DNA of 46,122 nt from Bacteroidota bacterium (GTDB taxonomy: Bacteria; Bacteroidota; Bacteroidia; Bacteroidales; GCA-2748055): NCBI GenBank assembly GCA_024244665.1, contig JAAEOI010000446.1, positions 1 to 46,122 of the forward strand. The letters run 5' to 3'. Numbering within the stretch: position 1 is the first letter of the stretch; every line of letters starts with the position of its first letter. The position numbers and the translations under genes are program-made. Positions 17,879 to 27,000 of this stretch are shown piece after piece. A model generated the notes under the pieces. That model ran no database searches. It worked only from the letters and a program-made list of their open reading frames with translations, and was not told the origin of the DNA.

Positions 17879-19215
17879 ATGATCTAGCTAAATTATTAAT
17901 TATAATGTCATTGCTTTTTATAAGTAATGACATCTTTTCACAGAAAGAAAATCAACCCAATATTGTCCTATTTTTTGCCGATGATGCAGGCTATAAAGAT
18001 TTTGGCTTTACCGGATCAAAAGAGTTTCAGTCTCCTTATATTGACAAGTTAGCTGATGAAGGTGTTGTGTTTACAAACGCTTATGTGTCAGCAGCCGTAT
18101 GTGGACCTTCGCGTGCTGGCTTATTAACAGGGATGTATCAGCAACGCTTTGGTTTTATCTATAATAATGTACCTAATGCTATAGATACGCTAGCAGGACT
18201 TTATGGAGAGGAAATGGGTTTACCCAAAGACCAATTGACCATTGCTAACCACCTAAGCGATTATGGCTACAAGAGTAGTATTATTGGGAAATGGCACCAA
18301 GGACATGGTGACGGCTTTCATCCACTCGACAGGGGTTTTGATCACTTTTATGGTTTTCTGGGTGGAGCAAGAAGCTTTTTCGAAATGAGCCCTGATCCTG
18401 GTCAGCCTGCCTGGAAAATTCTTAATGAAGAAAGCAGGTTATGGCATAATAGAAAACAAATAGAAGAACCCGGAGGTTACCTGACCGATGTTTTTGGTGA
18501 TGAAGCCTGCAGTTTTATTGAGGATAATCAAGCTTCGCCATTTTTTCTTTATCTATCATTCAATGCCGTTCATACGCCTTTGGAAGCAAAAAAAGCAGAC
18601 TTAGAACGTTTCCCAAAATTAGAAGGCAACAGAAAAAAATTGGCTGCCATGACATGGTCTATGGATGAAGCCATTGGGAAAGTATGTGCCAAAATAAAAG
18701 ATTTAGGTCTTGAAGATAACACCATCATAATTTTCACCAACGATAACGGAGGAACTTCCTATCATGGCAGGGACAATTCTCAGTTTAGCGGTTGTAAAGG
18801 CAACTATTTAGAAGGAGGCATCCGCGTGCCTTTTGTGATGAAATGGAAAGGTCAATTAAAACCGGTCACTTATGAATATCTCATTACCACACGAGATATA
18901 GTACCTACATCTATTGGTTTAGCAGGGGGGGATTTGAGCCAGCATACTTCTTTCGACGGTGTAAATATCATGCCTTACATACAAGGTGAAAAAGATGGAA
19001 GACCGCATCAGACGCTTTACTGGAATGGTGATGGGCGTTTTTTTGCCATACGTGATGGCGACTGGAAATTAATTTCATTACCAGACCGACTCCCTGAACT
19101 ATATGATTTATCCAATGATATTTCAGAGCAAAATAATGTAGCACAAGACTTTCCGGAAATCACAAAAGGGCTAGTAAAAAAGCTATTTGAATGGTCTAAT
19201 GTCATAAGGGGTTAG
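17875..19215 (+). CDS. Family S1 sulfatase, secreted, in AT-rich block
   Basis: S1 sulfatase of compact size (446 aa). A signal peptide covers ~1-22 (ending FSQ). Metal ligands are Asp36-Asp37 in FFADDAGYKDFG, the formylglycine motif is Cys76-Gly-Pro-Ser-Arg followed by AGLLTG, GKWHQGHGDG has the usual Lys and His, and FTNDNGGTSYHG supplies the later Asp-Asn. The protein ends soon after the sulfatase C-terminal subdomain, with no added module. It overlaps the FAD oxidoreductase by 4 bases, so the two probably act in the same step or on the same sugar. Its codon use and AT content match the oxidoreductase rather than the sulfatases at 1380-12172, which fits a shared separate origin. Confidence 0.93.
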   Translation: MNDLAKLLIIMSLLFISNDIFSQKENQPNIVLFFADDAGYKDFGFTGSKEFQSPYIDKLADEGVVFTNAYVSAAVCGPSRAGLLTGMYQQRFGFIYNNVPNAIDTLAGLYGEEMGLPKDQLTIANHLSDYGYKSSIIGKWHQGHGDGFHPLDRGFDHFYGFLGGARSFFEMSPDPGQPAWKILNEESRLWHNRKQIEEPGGYLTDVFGDEACSFIEDNQASPFFLYLSFNAVHTPLEAKKADLERFPKLEGNRKKLAAMTWSMDEAIGKVCAKIKDLGLEDNTIIIFTNDNGGTSYHGRDNSQFSGCKGNYLEGGIRVPFVMKWKGQLKPVTYEYLITTRDIVPTSIGLAGGDLSQHTSFDGVNIMPYIQGEKDGRPHQTLYWNGDGRFFAIRDGDWKLISLPDRLPELYDLSNDISEQNNVAQDFPEITKGLVKKLFEWSNVIRG

Positions 19216-19220
19216 TTCCC

Positions 19221-19283
19221 CGAAGCTATGCTTCGAGAAGATGATTTATTTTGTATTGATACCTCGTCAGCTCTGCTGCGAGG
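19221..19283. repeat. Pair of REP-like imperfect palindromes
   Basis: Two hairpins lie 26 bases apart just after the sulfatase stop. The first is CGAAGC-TAT-GCTTCG (19221-19235, perfect 6-bp stem). The second is CCTCG-T-CAGC, loop TCT, GCTG-CGAGG (19262-19283, 9 pairs with one bulged T). The second is followed by AGTTTC, not a T-run, so a simple terminator is less likely, although the pair may still stop transcription. The arrangement resembles two-hairpin REP/REPIN elements, which are mobilised by RAYT transposases; no such transposase is in the window. The 3' remnants of other genes begin immediately after the second hairpin. Confidence 0.45.
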
Positions 19284-19694
19284 AGTTTCATTGTTTCCAC
19301 AGATCGTCGCAGTGATTTCAAATTGGTAGTCAGTGTTGACTGGCAAAAAATTGGAAAGAACCAGAACTTCACTTTTAGGAATAATGTTTTTGTTGCTACC
19401 GCTCCGGTAAACGCTGCTTTCGATCTTTCAGAGGCAGAGAACTGGAAATTTGAAAACAATCTTTATTATCAGATTGGTAGCCAACCGGCAACACTTGGTG
19501 ATGATCAACTTCTTGATTATGATCCTTTAGTGAATATTCCTGATGTGATTAATGGATATGAAAACGGCTTGAAATTCAAACTACAGGAGCCTAAAATCTA
19601 CACCGATGGTCTGTTATTTTCCGGCATGTCTAGTGAGGATATGGAGGGACATAATGTAGAAGGTGTAAAGTATCTGGGGCCGTTTTCAAAATAA
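19284..19694 (+). pseudogene. 3' remnant of a parallel beta-helix (polysaccharide lyase/GH-like) gene
   Basis: The frame is open from base 19260 through the second hairpin to a TAA at 19692-19694, with no good start; TTG at 19323 is the only early start-like codon and has no signal after it. The sequence (NQNFTFRNNVFVATAPVN, then WKFENNLYY, then DYDPLVN, then a closing GLLFSGM...DMEG...YLGPFSK) looks like the last coils and C-terminal strand of a right-handed parallel beta-helix protein of the kind found among lyases and glycosidases. Only ~130 residues are left of what is usually 400-700. The TAA may be the original stop. It is a fragment whose 5' end is missing at the hairpin pair. Confidence 0.6.
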
Positions 19695-19931
19695 GTAGCT
19701 GAAACAGACAAAATAATTACCGCTCCTGAACCTATCGAAATGCAGGATTTGACAGATATTTCGAAAAATGATGTTGATGATGTAAAATATTTTTCAGGGA
19801 CTATCTCTTATGAGAATTAGAATGATATTGAAAAACTGGAACAGGGTACAAAAGCTGTTTTGGACTTGGGCGAAGTGAATGTGGCAGTAGAAGTATTCGT
19901 CAATGGAATATCTGCAATTGTCTTATGGAAA
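19695..19931 (+). pseudogene. Internal/C-terminal remnant of a GH106-like glycoside hydrolase
   Basis: Continuing in the same frame after the TAA at 19692, the translation reads LTDISKNDVDDVKYFSGT, then a TAG at 19818-19820, then AVLDLGEVNVAVEVFVNGIS and a final LW at 19923-19928. This matches the jelly-roll part of GH106/GH2-type proteins and parallels the remnant at 4439-5095 (IDLGDVQGIAELFVNG). There is no start codon, an internal stop is present, and homology ends abruptly where the stop codon of the opposite-strand gene begins (19934). Its abrupt end probably marks a recombination or deletion breakpoint. It is non-functional. Confidence 0.6.
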
Positions 19932-19933
19932 CG

Positions 19934-20758
19934 TTATTCGACCTTGATCCTGACGGTTTCCATTGTGTGATCGGTGTACCGGAAACGGATGATCCGTATT
20001 CCAGGGTCCAGTAGACCCAGGTCCAGGCTGTATAATCCTTCACCGTTTAGTTGAGGATATCCTTCGAGGTGAATACGCCTGCCTTCCATATCATAGACTT
20101 CATAGGCCATAAGTTCTTTTCCTGTTTCGAAGCAGGCCTGATCCCTGACGGGGTTTGGATAGAACCGAATCCCGGGTTCAGAGAAGTTTTCATCCTTCCG
20201 GCCATCTGATGTTACAGTCGTTGTGTCTCTTATGGTGTATGTGTCAAAGGAGTAGCGAATCCGGTATTCGTGTTCCAGGTCAGAAATGCGAAATACCACC
20301 AGGTCATAGTCCACATTTTCATTCAGAAAGGATAATGTACCTTCCTGTGAATCTTCTCCTTCCGTGGTGTTATACTCAATGGAAGCCGAACTTGTGTTTT
20401 TGGCCAGGTAAAGGCTTACAGCTACATCTCCATCGGTGCTTCCTGCAGCGGGTGAGGCGGTACTCCAGTAATATACATTGACTGAGTCCCCCGGAATCAG
20501 ATCAATAACCGACCCCACGCATATCTCAACATCATCTGCCATGTCAAAATAATCCACAAATTCACCGTTGAGCTCCAGGCAATGCTCTGCATATACATAT
20601 AGCTCTATGGTATCCACAGTAGTCATCAGCGTGTCCATCCATGGTTCGTAGTCATCCAGGATTTCGATACTGGTGAAGGGGATGGAATCGGATTGGGCAT
20701 GGATCATTCCCGTGGAAAGCATTAGTCCTGTCCAGAAAGCAATAGCTGTTATTTTCAT
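19934..20758 (-). CDS. Small secreted protein with T9SS sorting domain, function unknown
   Basis: A 274-residue protein with a signal peptide (~1-22, ending IHAQ). The last ~75 residues are a type IX secretion sorting domain: IRFYPNPVRDQACFE, then YEVYDMEGRRI, then DPGIRIIRFRYTD and a final basic VRIKVE. The middle ~175 residues are acidic, lack an enzyme motif I recognise, and look beta-rich (VNVYYWSTASPAAG, then VAVSLYLAKNTSS). It is divergent from the GH39-like T9SS enzyme at 20970, with ~210 bases between, so the pair may be co-regulated. It is likely a cell-surface or released accessory protein such as a binder, though that is inference. Its 3' end abuts the remnant of a decayed gene. 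Confidence 0.82.
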   Translation of the reverse strand: MKITAIAFWTGLMLSTGMIHAQSDSIPFTSIEILDDYEPWMDTLMTTVDTIELYVYAEHCLELNGEFVDYFDMADDVEICVGSVIDLIPGDSVNVYYWSTASPAAGSTDGDVAVSLYLAKNTSSASIEYNTTEGEDSQEGTLSFLNENVDYDLVVFRISDLEHEYRIRYSFDTYTIRDTTTVTSDGRKDENFSEPGIRFYPNPVRDQACFETGKELMAYEVYDMEGRRIHLEGYPQLNGEGLYSLDLGLLDPGIRIIRFRYTDHTMETVRIKVE

Positions 20759-20765
20759 TTACAGT

Positions 20766-20781
20766 CATTCATTCATTCATT
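20766..20781. repeat. Four CATT tetranucleotide repeats in the 5' leader
   Basis: Four perfect copies of CATT (AATG on the minus strand) lie 8 bases before the start codon of the small T9SS gene. On the minus strand the run gives overlapping ATGA codons, so slippage here could alter initiation spacing. It is a short run and may be trivial. Confidence 0.6.
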
Positions 20782-20969
20782 ACTAGAAACTGCAATGTAG
20801 GCATAACATGCTTATCGGGCACCCGCATGAATCAATCGGAAAAATCTTTGTAACAAATTCAAAAGGAGAAGCCGGAAAACCAAATTCCTTTTCCCTGTGA
20901 TCTGCACTTGACTGTGTCGGATATTGTACTTTTATGCCCTGTTTGCAATCATCTATAATTAGCTCTACA

Positions 20970-23900
20970 ATGATCAGATATTTCTTACCGGTATTTTTAC
21001 TTTCCATATTGGCCATGCAGCATTTACAGGGAATGGAGCCCGAGGTGTTCAATGTGTTGCCAGGAGAAACGATTCAACTGGAAGTGGAAAGCATACATCC
21101 CGTTCGATGGGAAGCATCAACGGACGGGATCACATGGGTTGACCTTGTGTATGAGACAGACAAAACCATTTCGGTTAAGGCCATTTCTGATAAGTATTAC
21201 AGGGCTGTCAGTCTGCCCGAAAATTGCGATCCGGTGGTTTCCCGGACCGTTTATATGCATGTTTTGCGTCCCCTGCCCGATGCCGAGCCTCAGCCCATTG
21301 GTGTATTGAAGCCCTTCTGGAGGAACCATCCGGTTCTGGGGCCCTACCTGCAGGATGGATTGTGGCTTGATGAGGTGCCGGATTATTTTCTCCAGACCGA
21401 TTTTCCATACCCAAAGCGCTCATTTGAACGCGAAGTCCTGTTTGCCGATCATCTTTCTGTGGTCAGATTTCTGGGAGGAACAAATTCCTATCCCGGACTG
21501 AATATTAAAAGTGACCTGGGTCCCAATAACAGGCTGGATGAGACAGATACCCTGGCCATGGAAAAGCTTGCGCAATACGACTTTGTATACCGCAATCCTG
21601 ATGGTACCCTGGCATTCAGACCGGAATTAGTCGAAGCGAGATTGGGAAAGTATATCGAAAACGGATATGAAAGCTTTACCATTGTGCTGGATAATATACC
21701 CTATTGCCTTACAAATCATCCCGAGATTGGTTCCTATGGTCAGGCCGGTCCGCCCGATGATCCCGAGGAATGGTATGAAACGATTCGGCAGCTATGCTTT
21801 ACCCTTACCGATCTGCTCGGACCTGAAAAAGCCAACAAATTACGGTTTAGGATCGGTACCGAGATGAATGGAACTGAACGCTTTGCAGGTACCGAAGAAG
21901 AATTTATTACCCATTTTGATTATGCTGCCGCTGCCATAAAAGATGTATTTCCCGGTGCAGTGTTAAGCCTGCATAATATATCCGGGGCCTCCGTAAATGG
22001 TATTGAGAACCTTCATAATGTAAATGCTTTCAGAGTGATGGAGCATGCTTCCACAGGTGCAAACCGGAAAACAGGAGAAGCCAATACACCGGTTTCTTTT
22101 GTGGCGGCTTCCAGGTACTATTATGAAGGGAGCAACCTGGAGAACATTGTAAGTGGAATTGATGAGGTCTGGGATCATGCTGCGACCAACATTCCGGGCA
22201 ATGATGGTTTTACCAGGGAGATCCATGAATTTGGTGCTATAGGAGACTGGGGTTCTGTCCCAAAGACCACCAATCCCGATGCTTTTGGCAATGCTATGAA
22301 CCTGCAGGTTGTGATCGGTCTGATAGGTAGTGGCATAGACAGGCTGTTTCTATGGAATATGCTTGAGAATGTAAAGTACAACTCCAATCAGGGTGATCAA
22401 CTTATTCCAAGCAGCATGTTGTGGGGATACAGTGTGCTGGAATATATGAAAGGGGGCCATGCCAGCATTGTTCAGCCCTCGTGCCCCGATGCCGATGTAA
22501 ATACCACATTCTCCGGCCTGATCTCTGTATTCGAGGACAAAGCCTACCTCATGGTGAACAGTTTTAATCCAGACCGGACCGTTCATGATATGAATGAGGT
22601 CACCGTGAGGATCCCCCGGGATATGCTCCCATTTATACCCGCAGGCACCAGGAGCGCCAGTATGAATAATGAGCATTGCATATACCAGAGCATTCGCAAA
22701 AGCCTGGACCTTTCCGGAAACCTTAAATCCGCAGTGAAGGACAGGCCGGAGGTGGCCACCGACCTGTCTCTCATGAGCAAGAATTTATATAATGGCAGAA
22801 AAATGGTGAGCGATAACTGGAACTATTACATTACCAGGTGGAAGAATTCCCTGATGCTAACAGACTTCGAAGGTAGTGTCAGAGATAATAATGATGCCTA
22901 TTATATCACTCTGAATATCTCATCCCCGGAATCTACTGTCATCCTGCTGGAAGCCGGGGGAACTCAGCAGATGCAACAGGTGCAGCAGGATCAACAGGCT
23001 GAATTTACCCCAAGGGCCACTGAGTACTTTGAGGATTTTACCGGCGACCAGCTCCCGGCAGCCTGGCCGGAAAGTGTGGAAGGATACCAGGCAGAACTGG
23101 AGAATGATACACTGGTCCTGAAAACAGATAAGAATGCAGCGGACAATGTTTACCACGTGGGGCCGCTGTGGATTGAGAACTTTGATTTCAGGCCCTATTG
23201 CAGCCTTCAGTACAGGTGTGAGGACAGTCTTCAAATGGCAGTCCGTATTACAGGTCCCGGCGGAAGGATGGCGGAAGAGAAGCTGTTTTCCCTGGCTGCC
23301 ACCTCAGAGTGGAAGCGCATGAGCCTTAACCTCTCAGACCTCGCCGGGGAAGAACTTGGATTTCACCTTGACAGCATGCTATGGGTGGTGGAGCCCGCTA
23401 AGGCTGATTATTCGGGCACTTTGTATATCAACGAGATCCGTGTCGGAGCCTCTCCCCAGGATGCTGAGTTCGGGCTTGCCATTGAAGAACCGAGTATCCC
23501 GCTTGTGGATCTTGGTAGGGCCGATACGATTTTGCCTGAAACAGGCTCAATGGTCCTGGATGCCGCCAATGAAGGGGCTGCCTTCCTGTGGAGTACCGGT
23601 GAGACGACCAGGACCATCCAGGTGGATACCGCCGGGCTGTACTGGGTCAGTGTTATTGGTGAGCACAACTGTACGGCAGCCGATACCATTAGAATTTCCA
23701 ATGCCGGTAACGGATTCCGGGACTTGCCGGGTGAGTCTTTTAGTGTTGATTTATTCCCCAATCCCGCTGAGGACAGAATCTATTTCAGATATGGATCCTG
23801 TGAGATAGAGGGGCCTGTATCGGTAGTGCTGATGGACCTCACCGGAAAGGTTATATCGCTCAATAGTTTTGAAAATGTGCTGGCAGGTGAGAGCTATGGA

Positions 23901-23990
23901 ATTGATGTCAGCGCTGTTTCTCCCGGCTTATATCTTATCAGGGTCGAATCTCAGAACCGTTTCACCAGTAAGAAAATTGCCATACAGTAA
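20970..23990 (+). CDS. Large secreted GH39-like enzyme with accessory domains and T9SS tail
   Basis: I place the start at ATG 20970 because it gives a clean signal peptide (MIRYFLPVFLLSILAMQHLQG); the frame is open 12 codons further, to 20934. Residues ~22-100 form an Ig-like beta domain. A clan-A barrel follows (~110-560), with Glu298 in FRIGTEMNGTERF as likely acid/base and Glu420 in TREIHEFGAIGDWG as nucleophile. After a Gln-rich linker (~675-690) comes a beta-sandwich that looks carbohydrate-binding (~695-860), then a short Ig-like module (AAFLWSTGETTRTIQVDTAGLYWVSV; in shorter terms FLWSTG...YWVSV) and a T9SS type A sorting domain (VDLFPNPAEDRIYF to SKKIAIQ). The protein should be exported across the outer membrane and attached to, or released from, the surface. 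It sits alone on its strand, ahead of the convergent regulator gene. Confidence 0.8.
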   Translation: MIRYFLPVFLLSILAMQHLQGMEPEVFNVLPGETIQLEVESIHPVRWEASTDGITWVDLVYETDKTISVKAISDKYYRAVSLPENCDPVVSRTVYMHVLRPLPDAEPQPIGVLKPFWRNHPVLGPYLQDGLWLDEVPDYFLQTDFPYPKRSFEREVLFADHLSVVRFLGGTNSYPGLNIKSDLGPNNRLDETDTLAMEKLAQYDFVYRNPDGTLAFRPELVEARLGKYIENGYESFTIVLDNIPYCLTNHPEIGSYGQAGPPDDPEEWYETIRQLCFTLTDLLGPEKANKLRFRIGTEMNGTERFAGTEEEFITHFDYAAAAIKDVFPGAVLSLHNISGASVNGIENLHNVNAFRVMEHASTGANRKTGEANTPVSFVAASRYYYEGSNLENIVSGIDEVWDHAATNIPGNDGFTREIHEFGAIGDWGSVPKTTNPDAFGNAMNLQVVIGLIGSGIDRLFLWNMLENVKYNSNQGDQLIPSSMLWGYSVLEYMKGGHASIVQPSCPDADVNTTFSGLISVFEDKAYLMVNSFNPDRTVHDMNEVTVRIPRDMLPFIPAGTRSASMNNEHCIYQSIRKSLDLSGNLKSAVKDRPEVATDLSLMSKNLYNGRKMVSDNWNYYITRWKNSLMLTDFEGSVRDNNDAYYITLNISSPESTVILLEAGGTQQMQQVQQDQQAEFTPRATEYFEDFTGDQLPAAWPESVEGYQAELENDTLVLKTDKNAADNVYHVGPLWIENFDFRPYCSLQYRCEDSLQMAVRITGPGGRMAEEKLFSLAATSEWKRMSLNLSDLAGEELGFHLDSMLWVVEPAKADYSGTLYINEIRVGASPQDAEFGLAIEEPSIPLVDLGRADTILPETGSMVLDAANEGAAFLWSTGETTRTIQVDTAGLYWVSVIGEHNCTAADTIRISNAGNGFRDLPGESFSVDLFPNPAEDRIYFRYGSCEIEGPVSVVLMDLTGKVISLNSFENVLAGESYGIDVSAVSPGLYLIRVESQNRFTSKKIAIQ

Positions 23991-24010
23991 ACATAACCTA
24001 CTAACCTACT

Positions 24011-24022
24011 CACTCACTCACT
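24011..24022. repeat. Three CACT repeats between convergent genes
   Basis: CACTCACTCACT lies in the 35-base gap between the GH39-like T9SS gene and the convergent regulator gene. There is no hairpin or T-run, so I see no intrinsic terminator for either gene here. Confidence 0.5.
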
Positions 24023-24025
24023 GAT

Positions 24026-27000
24026 TTACTTCTTTCCCTTGTATTCTTTGGGAGAAACGCCATAGAATCCCTTAAAGGCCACTGTAAAACTTGAAGGGGT
24101 ATTGAAACCTATCATGTAGGCAATTTCCGAAATGGAATTCTGATCCTCCTCCAGGAGCCTGACCGCTTCTTTAAGGCGGGTTTCTTTGAAATAATCCTTG
24201 GGGGTCATACTGGTAAGCTCCTTGAATCTCCTGTAGAAATGTACTCTGCTTAATCCCATTTCCATGCTAAGCTCGTTCACATGATATTCACTGTTCCCTA
24301 TGTTTTGTTCTATCTTGTAAAAGGCTTTCTCCAGGAATTCCCTGTCCACGTGATTTACCCCGGCCATCTTTGGCTTAAGCTTTTTTTCATCGCTGAAACG
24401 AGCTTTTAGTTTCTCCCGTGAACGGATCAGGTTATGCACCCTTGATTGCAAATGCTGGGGTAAGAAAGGCTTCTCAATAAAATCATCTGCTCCAAGCTCA
24501 AATCCATGCAGCTTGCTTTCCATGTCACTTTTTGCAGACAGGAGAATGATGGGTATATTGTCCAGAGCAGAATCCCCTTTTATCTTTTTACACAGAAGGA
24601 TGCCGTCCATTTCAGGCATCATAATGTCGCTGATAATGAGATCGGGAATAATCTTCCTGGCAAGCTCCAGCCCTTCTTTGCCATCGTATGCTTTCTCTGT
24701 CCTGTAATAGTTCCACAGTAGCTTCTGGATATGATCGGCAAGTTCCTTGTGATCTTCAATGATCAAAACCAGGGGAGCATTATCAGACAGGTTTGGCGGG
24801 ACCAAAGCTTCTGTTGGCATGAAAAAATCGGAGGACTGAGTGATGTATTTTGAATCGGTGCTTATTAATCCATCGGAACTTGTACTGAGTTCCCTGGCAG
24901 GAAGGGTAATTATGATGGCTGTACCCTGTCCGGCTTCACTTTTCACCTTTATCTCCCCATCATGCAACTCAATGATCTTCCTGCAGATGTAAAGGCCGAT
25001 GCCGGAACCCATGCTGACAGATGTTTCATTTGCCACTGTTTCAGCCTGGTAGAACTTGTCAAATATTTTATCCTGCTCTTCTTCAGGGATTCCGGTGCCG
25101 GTATCCTTTACTTCAAGGATGACTTTGTCAGTATCTTTAGCTACACTGACAGATACTATTATTTCATCCCTGGTAGTGGTATGTCTGAGTGCATTATCGA
25201 TCAGATTGTATAACACTCGTTCAATCTTTCCCATGTCGAATTCAAATATGCAGGCCTGCAAATCACATCGGACTTCCATAAGTTTGTTGTCCCTTGATGC
25301 CAATGACCTGAATGATTCAACTGTTGTGGAGCACAGGGATAGCAGGTCAGCTTTCCCTTTTTTCAGGCTGAGCACATCCTGCTCTGCTTTACGGAAATCT
25401 ATTAATAAGGTAACCAGCCTTAGAAGGCGGGCAGCACTGCTCCTGATCAACTGAAGTTTTTTGCGCAGTTCAGTGGGGCCTTTATAATCCTGAAGTGCTT
25501 CTTCAATGGGGGAGATGATCAGCGAAAGAGGAATCTTGAATTCATGGGATATATTCGTAAAGAACTGGATCTTCATATTGGTCATGTCCTCCTGGTGCTG
25601 CTGTTCAATGTTCTGCCTGGTAACCTGGTTCTTCAGGCGAATTCGGTGCCTGATTTCCCTGTAAGTGACATAAATGAGGGATATCGTTAATAAGAGGTAT
25701 ATTATTAAGGCCCACCATGTTAGCCAGAATGGAGGCAGGATCCGGATATTCAGGCTGCTGCTTTCTTTACTCCATAATTGATCGTTATTTGAACCTTTTA
25801 TATGTAAGGTGTAGCTCCCGAAACGGAGGTTTGTGAAGTCAAAACGGCGCCTGTTACCAATGTCAATCCATTCGGGATTAAAACCCTCAAGCTTATACTG
25901 GTAATGGTTTTTTGCGGGAGCAACAAGGTTCAGTGCCACAATCTCAAAACCAATATCATTCTGGGAGTATTTCAGGGTAATTTTTTCAGTGAGGGAGAGG
26001 GCCCTGGTGAGAATGGAACCTTCTTCTCCCACTTCTACTTCCCGGTTCCCTACAAACAGAGCCTCAATGAGAACCGAAGGCGCATATTCGTTGTCACGGA
26101 TGGTTTCTGGTACAAAGGAAACCAGGCCATTGGTGCCTCCCAGGAAGATGATATTATCGCTTCCATAGCATGAGGAATTATAGTTGAATTCATCGGAAGC
26201 CATCCCGTCTCTCCAGTTGTAGTGCTTTATGGTATTCGTTGATTTCTCAAATCTTGCCAGGCCTCCTGTGGTGGCGATCCAGAGTCTTTCATAACTGTCT
26301 TCGGAAATTGACGATATCTCGTTGGTTTCAAGGTTTTGCGAAATGTCAAAAACCTGGCTCTGTCCCTCAGGTGTTAATTTGATTAATCCCAGGAATTCCG
26401 TACCAAACCAGAGATTATTCTCATTGCCCTCATAAATCGTAATGAAGTTTGCACGCTTCTGTATATCCAGGGGTATGCCATCGAATACCTGTCGCTTAAT
26501 GCTTTCTCCGGGTTCCATCTTAAAAACTCCGTTCTTATGAGTTGCGATCCAGATCGTACCCCTGCTGTCCTTTTCAAGGTCCGTGATATTGTAACTTTCC
26601 ATCTGTTTTTGGCCCTCATAATCAATAAATTTGCGGGATTCGGTATCAAACAGTAATAAACCATTGTATCCTGTACCCACCCATAAGCGGTTTTCTCCAT
26701 CGGGCTGAACAGAGGTGACCATATCCTTCTCCCCAAGCGCTTCCTCACCTTCCTCGATAATAAGGTTGTAATTCTCTTTGTTTACGGGATCAATCATAGT
26801 AAAATTCCTTTCGGTACTGCCGATCCATATCTTTTTATCAGGCCCCTGTTCAATGGTTCTTACAAACTCATTTTTTAGGTTTTCCAGTGCAGGGTATTGC
26901 TGGTGTATATCCTTGATTTGATTCAAATTCCTGTCAAATACTACAATGCCCTTGTCCCTGGTTCCTATCCATAGATTTTCTTCGTCATCATATGCCAGAG

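Noticed and set aside
19216..19283. Hairpins as a plain rho-independent terminator of the sulfatase
   Set aside because: Neither stem is followed by a T-run; the two-hairpin layout fits a REP-like element better, though a terminator effect is not excluded.
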